NCBI GenBank assembly: GCA_016490735.1
Contig: JAEMWC010000195.1
Coordinates: 319,501-383,500 of the forward strand
DNA: 64,000 nucleotides
Reading direction: 5' to 3'
From: Pachyseris speciosa
Taxonomy: Eukaryota; Cnidaria; Anthozoa; Scleractinia; Pachyseridae
This document shows positions 60,801-64,000 of the stretch, one piece after another. Position numbers and translations under genes: made by a program. Every line of letters begins with the position of its first letter. The stretch's first letter is position 1. The notes below the pieces were generated by a model, which made no database searches, was not told where the DNA came from, and was given only the letters and a program-made list of their open reading frames with translations.

Positions 60801-63059
60801 TTTATTTGTGATACATTTGAATTTAACTGTCCTTTTGTTTCCCTCTTTTCCTCCGGTGCTTTGAACTTTCACTGGCCAAAATGGCTAGTGAAGTGCAAAA
60901 TCCACTAGCCAAAATGGAATTTTTACTAGTCTGTGGCTAGCTGGCTACCGTTAGTCTCGAGCCCTGCATTCGCATACAGATTGGTCATCAAGTAAGAAAT
61001 ATAGTTGTGTAAAACTACAGAATTTTATGAGGAAAGTCTTAAATTAAAAAAAAAACAGCATTCAGGGCTGTTTTTCTTAAACTGAAATGAAGCCATTCTA
61101 TATAGCATAAAGTATATATTCTTCCTAGCAAGAGTAGTATTCTGGCATTCCAGCTGGTAGCTGGAATTGCACTTGGTAATATCAGCGAGGGTGGCCAGTA
61201 ACTTCAATTTTGAACATAGCAACAAACAAAAAGAAGAAAAGACTGTTTACTTCATAACTAGCTACATGTACTTTCCTTACAAAGCCAGCTTATCAAAGGC
61301 TTGTTGAAAGTCCTGGGTAGCACAAGGTAAACAAGGGGCATCCCTTGATGTCTTAAAACAGGGCTGTCACTAATTTTTGAAGTAGGTGCAGATGTGCAAA
61401 AAGTATCTGGGGAATCCAGCTATTGTCAGGTATAGTCAATATGGTGTTTTTATGTCGAAGTAGCCACTTGTCCAACTCGAAATGTTTAGGGAAATTCCCA
61501 GCTCCTAGCCCTTAATAAAAGCTACAATAAAACCATTAATTTTTGGAACAGCTGATGGTAAACAGAAGATTGATTATAAAATACCAAATCAACATACCTA
61601 GAGAAGACCGTTCACATGAAGCCTGTGGAAATATTAGAATAACTATTAATTTTGTACCTTTTAGAAATGAGATTACCTTTGATACTATTGCAGCTACATA
61701 CATGTACCCCTTAGTATTCATACCGTTTAAGGTTTTTGAAATTCAGTGACTCAATTCCATGAGTAGGTTCAGTAGGTTTTGAAAAACCAGATCTCCTACA
61801 AGAAATGATGATGTATCCAATTAATGGTCCTGATAAAGTCCTGTCAAGACTGTGGGGTGGAGGGTAAGGGGGAGGGGGTGAAGGACTTGCATCTTTGAAC
61901 ATGTCTGTGTGCAACCACCGCAAAGCTTTGTAAATTTGTTCAGACAATATTCATGAATTTATTGTTACCATGGCAACCATACTTTTTCCAAGACTAGGTT
62001 TTCCAAAACTTGAAATATTCCTCTTTTGATGGAAATTAATAACTTTTCCAACAGGAACATGCATATTATAATTGTTAAATTGGGTGTTCCTGTCTCTGTT
62101 TTTCACAATCTTTGGTTAATACCTTATTTGTATTCTCTGTAACGAGTTTCAACTAGTGTGCACATGAGGCTTAAATGGGGGAGTCTTTTCACATGTGAAT
62201 GTATTCCCCCGCAAGAGCCTCCACTTCATGCTAGATCCACTTCAAAATCGAGAATATGAATATGGTCTATTGTGATGCTTCTGGGGTTCTGGAAATGAAA
62301 TCAAGCAATTCATGATGTCCACTTATGTTGGCTGACATCAAGAAATCACTATACCCTGCAGAAGACCAACATTAATCAGGCCTAATCTTGATAAACAGGT
62401 ATTATAATACTGGTGCCATCAATGAAAATTTTCAGTAGTTTTAGATTATACTTACACTAAGTAAACCAAACAAGGAAAGTAACAACTCCATTGCATCTGG
62501 TGTACACACAACATCATCATGAAGCACCACTTTAAAAACTTCAGGGAAGTAGATCAAAAATCATACAAACCATACACAATTTAAAGTCAGTTGAATCTAT
62601 TCCTGTATAATAGATCTTTTTAGCTTGTAGATTTTGTTTTCCCAATGTAGACCACGTGATCTTCCCAAGGGTATTTGGCTTTTGTCTTTTCATGTGAATA
62701 AGGCGAAAATTCAAAGAAACAGTTCTCTAGGGTAACATCACGTGGTCTACATTGGGAAAACAAAATCTACAAGCTAAAAAGGTCTATAGAGACCACACAA
62801 TTTCGATATTTAACAATTGATTAACTTGACTGACAAAAAATTCTGGAACCTCTGGAACCAAGCAAATTTGGATCACACACAATAAGCCTGAAAACACAAG
62901 GTTACACTAATAACTGAATGTGAATGGTATAATCAGATGAAAATCCAGTTGAAAGAGCTTGTCAAGAGTGGAACAGTCTGTATCACTGAATTTCTCGACA
63001 GCATCAGTTAGATTCTTGAAACAGTCATTCAGGTGAGCTATGTGTCCCACACTTAGCTC
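27445..63059 (-). CDS. Synaptonemal complex protein 2-like gene (34 exons recognised)
   Basis: A host meiotic chromosome-axis/lateral-element protein. Exons were found by frame, GT-AG sites and order of similarity to SYCP2. From 5' to 3' (high to low coordinate): about 62935-63059, 62456-62530, 61598-61622, 59511-59596, 59082-59170, 58610-58647, 58137-58279, 54148-54200, 53197-53242, 52594-52704, 51445-51508, 47982-48040, 47241-47415, 45859-46011, 45263-45450, 44033-44248, 43225-43533, 41258-41435, 40689-40844, 40244-40539, 36333-36395, 35232-35423, 34954-35014, 34030-34158, 32707-32732, 32248-32298, 31588-31666, 31309-31434, 30701-30755, 30240-30297, 29869-29889, 29035-29137, 28266-28336, 27445-27568. 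The best matches are GKTKLVLVVPALIRDFLL, CRIFLNTLNQSQKEKQR and KIRDFWVDFNLKSKSISLF. The 5' end probably lies beyond the window. Some small exons and the 47.4 kb phase are uncertain; SYCP2L is the alternative. Confidence 0.8.
29501..29523 (+). repeat. 23-base G homopolymer
   Basis: Uninterrupted G run followed by T and six more G, within an intron; flanked by short inverse phrases around GGTTCTTA. Confidence 0.9.
31309..46011 (-). CDS. SYCP2-like disordered linker, exons 14-28
   Basis: Fifteen exons of Ser/Lys/Arg/Glu-rich low-complexity protein with clean splice sites: 45859-46011 (TTDHEEETVQLNRKDSLK), 45263-45450 (DEDQEAPAPVETQRKPVKR), 44033-44248 (RSRLAARKRKAVPTKTL), 43225-43533 (PARKREPRSGKRRVGKYRP; SAFSPSSSSVFSVTSD), 41258-41435 (NVTGRKRKRAKNQAAKSPE), 40689-40844 (VDVDEPEVSDYEYGDIHENL), 40244-40539 (DEVTECYVEEVEETLPL), 36333-36395 (SDESDDNYEEEEMQSPL), 35232-35423 (EQEEDEDGTEDEFDFEPPEP), 34954-35014, 34030-34158 (KTPF-like GETPFGDGLQKRAKVSRR), 32707-32732, 32248-32298 (TDEESLQSQGSLEHQTT), 31588-31666 and 31309-31434. 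Alternating basic and acidic blocks fit the central region of SYCP2, which has little conserved sequence, so exon order rather than homology supports this part. Confidence 0.65.
33428..33472 (+). repeat. (AAT)n microsatellite
   Basis: ATAATAATA-type repeat with AATT interruptions in an intron. The poly-isoleucine frames over it are artefacts. Confidence 0.85.
33704..33735 (+). repeat. (AAT)n microsatellite
   Basis: Short AAT/AAC repeat in an intron. Confidence 0.75.
33820..33872 (+). repeat. (AAT)n microsatellite
   Basis: About 17 AAT units in an intron. Confidence 0.9.
34617..34705. repeat. Hairpin with GGGCTAGCGC motif
   Basis: Inverted arms TGACGTTTCGAGCGCTAGCC and GGGCTAGCGCACGAAACGTC surround about 30 nt. 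A related arm (GCTCGAAATGTCAGCTCTTGA) occurs at 42757-42780, so this is part of a dispersed family. Confidence 0.7.
35150..35185 (+). repeat. (GGGGGT)n tract
   Basis: G-rich imperfect repeat inside an intron about 50 nt beyond the donor of exon 22. Confidence 0.75.
36512..37055. mobile_element. ~545 bp non-autonomous element with inverted ends
   Basis: CAGCTATTTCAATTGACGTT at the left mirrors AATTGAAATAGCTG at the right. Inside, a second inverted pair occurs (TTATCCTGCGAAATCGCGCG near 36601 and TTTCGCAAGATTGAGCAGGA near 36676). No coding potential. Intronic. Confidence 0.6.
37560..39950 (-). mobile_element. CR1/jockey-like LINE, 5'-truncated, intronic
   Basis: Minus-strand ORF2 relic. From 5' it has the end of an APE endonuclease (GDINQLDPRPL, ILDQILTN, LGRSDHQCILY; 39933-39619) and a connector (39609-38959). 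The RT starts with SPVPKVSNPTDINNDFSQIS and continues LFLDFRKAFDLVNHATLLEK, AGVPQGGVISPTLFNVFIND and the catalytic CKYADDCTQ (38721-38158). The C-terminus has PLLEYASPIWGGIPNYL and IQRGARLLGNKSY to 37713. Breaks are few: a stop near 39610-39618, shifts near 38960 and 38730, and one near 38125-38157. The insertion starts inside the endonuclease, typical of incomplete reverse transcription; the 37560-37710 stretch is its AT-rich 3' end. It is inserted antisense-neutral (same strand as the host gene) between exons at 40244 and 36395. Confidence 0.9.
40043..40140 (+). repeat. Tandem duplication of 49 bp
   Basis: Two units, 40043-40091 and 40092-40140, each starting TCGGATTGAATTTCATTTGG, differ at one or two bases. 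Located next to the 5' end of the LINE. Confidence 0.9.
42222..42669. mobile_element. ~450 bp MITE rich in GGGGCTTAT repeats
   Basis: Outer ends TACCGTAAAAGCTCTATTAA and its inverse (ending GAGCCGTTTTACGGTA) delimit it. Subterminal regions hold many copies of GGGGGCTTATTAGAGAGGGG and variants, and one 20-base G run (42280-42299). The centre is unique AT-rich DNA. Intronic. Confidence 0.75.
42280..42299 (+). repeat. 20-base G homopolymer
   Basis: Within the 42.2-42.7 kb MITE; probably grew from its GGGGGG subterminal repeats. Confidence 0.9.
44394..44930. mobile_element. MITE with AAGCCCCGTTCAAA ends, interrupted by another element
   Basis: The outer ends AAGCCCCGTTCAAA and TTTGAACGGGGCTTT are inverse. 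Multiple ATGATAGT[T/C]GATGATAGT repeats line both subterminal regions (44410-44432 and 44738-44905). A 303 bp second element sits at 44431-44733. Intronic. Confidence 0.8.
44431..44733. mobile_element. ~300 bp repeat element, copy 1 (nested)
   Basis: Contains inverted pieces GTGGTGGATATTTACC / GGTAAATATCCACCAC and a second pair around TACTATTCACCTC / GAGGTGAATAGTAC, with ACCACACAAG near both TATATAC phrases. A second copy in inverse orientation lies at 51079-51375, confirming a dispersed family. Confidence 0.8.
46190..46658. mobile_element. ~470 bp element with ~130 bp TIRs
   Basis: Starts TACTACCGAAACAGGTAGAC and ends with its inverse. The arms also share CACGTGGCTTTGTTT and AAAAGGTGAACGCA blocks with moderate divergence. 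The 85-codon frame at 46337-46594 reads across the centre and an arm and shows no domain. Intronic. Confidence 0.8.
46748..46775 (+). repeat. (ACC)n microsatellite
   Basis: About nine ACC units. Confidence 0.85.
47034..47183. mobile_element. ~150 bp MITE
   Basis: Ends GGCCCTGGCAAACGAGGACA and the inverse TGTCCCCGTTTGCCAGGGCT; the arms extend about 30 bp with CAATGTGTC at their inner ends. It lies 58 bp downstream (in gene orientation) of exon 13. Confidence 0.8.
47241..54200 (-). CDS. SYCP2-like Spt16M-like domain, exons 8-13
   Basis: Exon 8 (54148-54200) encodes GCRIFLNTLNQSQKEKQR. Exon 9 (53197-53242) encodes VTSFPCYSAKFGIAE, the counterpart of the SYCP2 segment before the domain. Exon 10 (52594-52704) encodes MDPKIRDFWVDFNLKSKSIS and FVEEKDDEGNYK. 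Exon 11 (51445-51508) encodes LWETVLIKADNVKDYRL. Exon 12 (47982-48040) encodes ETIALLLKLRIAAAEL, and exon 13 (to 47241) begins AVLAKILGRPKTQN and ends at donor GTAAGG. The order and spacing follow the beta-barrel Spt16M-like domain of SYCP2 followed by the start of the disordered region. Exon 10's donor (GTTTTA) and the phase between exons 12 and 13 are weak points. Confidence 0.7.
48070..48400 (-). repeat. tRNA-derived SINE copy
   Basis: On the minus strand an A-box-like TGGCACAATCGGATAAGG is followed about 40 nt later by a B-box-like GGTCGCGCGTTCCAAGT. The 5' flank has CTCGGCCAGAGG hairpin DNA on the plus side. It shares its body, including AAGAAATGTTTAGCCGGAAT, with 49190-49250 and 49855-49880. 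Confidence 0.65.
49190..49540. repeat. Interspersed repeat, copy 1
   Basis: GATGGTGCAATACCGGAAGT and GAGAAACTGGTCAACGGATC recur in the same order at 50380-50700. No coding potential beyond a shadow frame. Confidence 0.65.
49541..49880 (-). repeat. tRNA-derived SINE copy with GCGGCCGTCGC hairpins
   Basis: The minus strand has an A box TTAGCGCAGTCGGATAAGG and a B box GGTCGCGAGTTCAAACTC about 35 nt on, the layout of an RNA polymerase III promoter. The plus-strand left side holds GCGGCCGTCGC...GCGACG palindromes and the CTCGGCCAGAGG palindrome shared with the copy at 48.1 kb. Confidence 0.7.
50380..50705. repeat. Interspersed repeat, copy 2
   Basis: Matches 49240-49520, with an internal duplication of the AACAAATATTGAC block (50414 and 50432) and of the GATGGTG[C/T]AATACCGGA block (50452 and 50476). 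Confidence 0.65.
50800..50910 (-). repeat. tRNA-like SINE head
   Basis: On the minus strand TGGCCTAGTGGGTCAGTGCG (A-box region) precedes GGTCGGTGGTTCAAGCCTC (B box), with an A-rich plus-strand stretch next to it. The rest of a tRNA cloverleaf is degenerate, so this is a SINE, not a tRNA gene. Confidence 0.65.
51079..51375. mobile_element. ~300 bp repeat element, copy 2
   Basis: Inverse copy of 44431-44733, with the GTCGGTGAAAGTGGTGGATA block partly duplicated (51297 and 51332). It ends about 70 nt 3' of exon 11. Confidence 0.8.
53676..53745. repeat. Short hairpins
   Basis: CATTCCGAACGT / ACGTTCGGAAT and GGCCTAAGGGGCC palindromes lie next to each other. Possible remnant of a small fold-back element; function unknown. 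Confidence 0.5.
54718..55352. mobile_element. Two head-to-head fold-back elements with GGGAGCTTAAGCAACGACGACG ends
   Basis: The left copy runs from about 54718 (AAGTTTAAGCAACGAGGACG) to 55081 (CTTAAGCTCCCT). The right copy starts at 55090 (AGGGAGCTTAAGCAACGACG) and runs to about 55352. They are inverse copies of each other; the inner arms (about 80 bp) are almost perfect and separated by about 8 nt, giving a very long hairpin. An interior frame at 54648-54890 has no domain. Confidence 0.8.
55560..56110 (+). mobile_element. LINE reverse-transcriptase remnant
   Basis: Plus-strand frames read HQSWLNEQGGFRKGRKCTEQ then IFTIYNFTEQWAEYQQQ, corresponding to the RT motif QAGFRxGRSxxxQI and the following helix, and then a degenerate version of the catalytic-A region ending around IHRNNQWNIL. 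Stops and shifts interrupt it. Opposite strand to the host gene, intronic. Confidence 0.65.
56606..56835. mobile_element. ~230 bp MITE
   Basis: Ends CCCGTACCCAGAGTCCTC and the inverse GAGGACTCTGGGTACGAG; the inner arms GAGAGACTCTGGGATAATGG / CCATTATCCCAGAGTCTCTC are perfect. No coding content. Confidence 0.85.
56940..57530. repeat. Inverse copy of the 250-1160 repeat
   Basis: Shares, in reverse, GAAACGCCGGAAGTGAGCTT, TGTCTATACGA.TGTTTGCAA and TGAAACTGTTTGCAAATACG blocks with 250-1155, with clear divergence. The two copies lie 56 kb apart in this window. Confidence 0.75.
58137..63059 (-). CDS. SYCP2-like N-terminal armadillo-like region, exons 1-7
   Basis: Seven exons. Exon 1 starts after acceptor TTGCTATTCACAG (63059) and reads LSVGHIAHLNDCFKNLTDAV; its donor is unclear. 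Exon 2 reads DAMELLLSLFGLL with donor GTAAGT at 62455. Exon 3 is 25 nt (61598-61622) and tentative. Exon 4 (59511-59596) and exon 5 (59082-59170) join as RIE then AVKLTNLILGETE, matching the helix pair of the SYCP2 armadillo-like domain. Exon 6 (58610-58647) is 38 nt. Exon 7 (58137-58279) reads DFELQAGLVELIFRVIPADV and ends SEEFEA before GTAAGT. This domain in vertebrate SYCP2 is proposed to bind centromeric or axis partners. The helix-rich composition here fits. Confidence 0.75.
59825..60966. mobile_element. 1.14 kb non-autonomous DNA transposon with 5-bp TSD
   Basis: Ends CAGGGCTTGAAACTAAC and GTTAGTCTCGAGCCCTG are inverse; CATTC flanks both ends (59820-59824 and 60967-60971). Subterminal ACTAGCC / GGCTAGT repeats occur on both sides, as expected for transposase-binding clusters. 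No protein is encoded. The CAGGG ends resemble hAT elements, but an 8-bp duplication is not visible. Confidence 0.8.
61140..61225 (-). other. Possible unassigned coding fragment
   Basis: A minus-strand frame reads LKLLATLADITKCNSSYQLE, helix-like, inside the SYCP2-like gene, but I see no donor site at its 3' end and cannot place it in SYCP2. Uncertain. Confidence 0.2.
62612..62785. mobile_element. ~175 bp MITE
   Basis: Arms of 49 bp (AGATCTTTTTAGCTTGTAGA at the left; inverse at the right) are near-perfect, and meet around CACGTGAT / ATCACGTG. Intronic, between exons 1 and 2 of the host gene. Confidence 0.85.
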
Positions 63060-64000
63060 CTGTGAATAGCAACAATGAAATAATAGTAGGAAATGGTGAT
63101 TCCTTTAAGCACATGATAGTGTTCCAAGTCAAAGGGGAATCTCAGATTTCTAGGACCCTGCCTTAAAATCAATCTGGACCACCTCAGTAGACTTAATGTC
63201 TAAATCCATGGTAAAGCTTTGGCCCAAAGCTTTGCACTATACCTGCATGGGGTTACTTTGAGGGAGCACTCCCAGAGTACAATTAAATGTCCTGTGTCGT
63301 ATCCTGTACTCTGGTACCTACTCCTCTCCAAGCTGACCTTGAAGTGCTGTTTTCATTTGGGTGTAGCACACAGTACATGTACATGTGCCTTCCTGTTGTC
63401 CCCAAAGTGCCTACGATAAAGGGACTGTTTCCCAGGCTAAGTCAGTGTTGAATTTGTGTTAAACTTTGATGGGGGGCAGATATAAAGGCACCAGCTCAAA
63501 ACTGTTTGCAATTTTTTTGTCTCAAGAAGTATTCAATTTGTCTCCAAGAAAAAGAAGAGTTTTTTAAAGTTGGTAGCCAAAATGTTCTATAATGTTGAGC
63601 TTGGAGCCCTGTTTGAAATGACTCACATTTTCACCATACAGTTAAATTTTGATATTGTAATAACATAGATATATAGATACATATAGATATTGTAATACAT
63701 AAATATAGATATTGTAATAACATAGAATCAAATTAGTTTTCTTTTCATTCAAAATAGACTCCATGTTAAGTGTGAAAAATGTTGTCCCTAGTGCCTGGCT
63801 TTGTTCAGACGTTGTGTATAAATTATTTTCTTGACAATGATTAATGGAATAGAAATCACAATTTGTCCACCCGAGTATAGCAGAGCTAATAGAGTCGGGT
63901 GGAACACTAATACAGGTACAATATATACATAAAATTATTATAACGCTAAAATTGACAGTACTGCAGGGAGACAGAATTAGGTGTTATTATCACTAACACT
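63060..64000. other. Upstream intron or 5' flank of the SYCP2-like gene
   Basis: AT-rich, with an imperfect TAGATATTGTAATA repeat at 63650-63725. I could not identify further coding exons, so the first exons probably lie beyond the window. Confidence 0.4.

Overview
The window looks like nuclear DNA of a cnidarian, most likely a stony coral. This is inferred from the style of the repeats, from the sequence of the host gene, and from a mix of mobile elements (Polinton/Maverick, CR1-like LINEs, tRNA-derived SINEs, many small fold-back elements) that I associate with coral assemblies. There are no bacterial operons, and coding exons are short with GT-AG introns. The host DNA is AT-rich; the 12.7 kb element at 10.2-22.9 kb is visibly more GC-rich.

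Layout. 1-2.5 kb holds repeats, including a family with an inverted copy at 56.9-57.5 kb and a LINE protein tail. 2.56-7.02 kb is a 4.5 kb DNA transposon: ~160-180 bp inverted repeats enclose one broken gene of a family I know only from coral/Hydra/fish predicted proteins (hallmarks SHEEADTRLLLHA, SPDTDVLVL, HALTGCDTTS, cysteine-rich tail). 7.4-8.6 kb is a second inverted-repeat element. 10.18-22.91 kb is a decayed Polinton/Maverick: protein-primed-type family B DNA polymerase, retrovirus-like integrase, A32/FtsK-like packaging ATPase, a long tail-fibre-like repeat protein, a capsid-like protein, a basic PX-like protein and several unknown genes, between inverted terminal repeats of about 0.2 kb (right one enlarged by a 300 bp nested fold-back element). 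Nearly every gene in it is broken. The integrase has a stop codon exactly where the third catalytic residue (Glu) belongs.

27.4-63.06 kb (and probably beyond the right edge) is one host gene on the minus strand. I reconstruct 34 exons with splice sites; the conceptual protein matches synaptonemal complex protein 2 (SYCP2): N-terminal armadillo-like region, Spt16M-like domain, a long basic/acidic disordered linker and a C-terminal coiled coil. Its introns have been colonised by a 2.2 kb CR1-like LINE (37.7-39.95 kb), SINEs, and at least eight fold-back or TIR elements, some nested. A second, internally deleted LINE lies just 3' of the gene (26.25-27.3 kb).

How it fits together. The window is a host meiotic gene with TE-filled introns, flanked downstream by an intergenic tract carrying a dead virus-like transposon and a second large DNA transposon. 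Inside the Polinton the gene order is: unknown early-type genes at the left, a leftward structural block (13.54 to 11.38 kb), a rightward block (ATPase, fibre, membrane protein; 13.56 to 16.93 kb), the integrase rightward, and the polymerase leftward, converging on it with a 4-nt overlap. Four of its genes have a TATA-like box within 0-4 nt of the start codon, which suggests a virus-like compact promoter. No double-jelly-roll major capsid protein and no adenovirus-type protease could be recognised, so the element is either internally deleted or carries an unusual capsid module.
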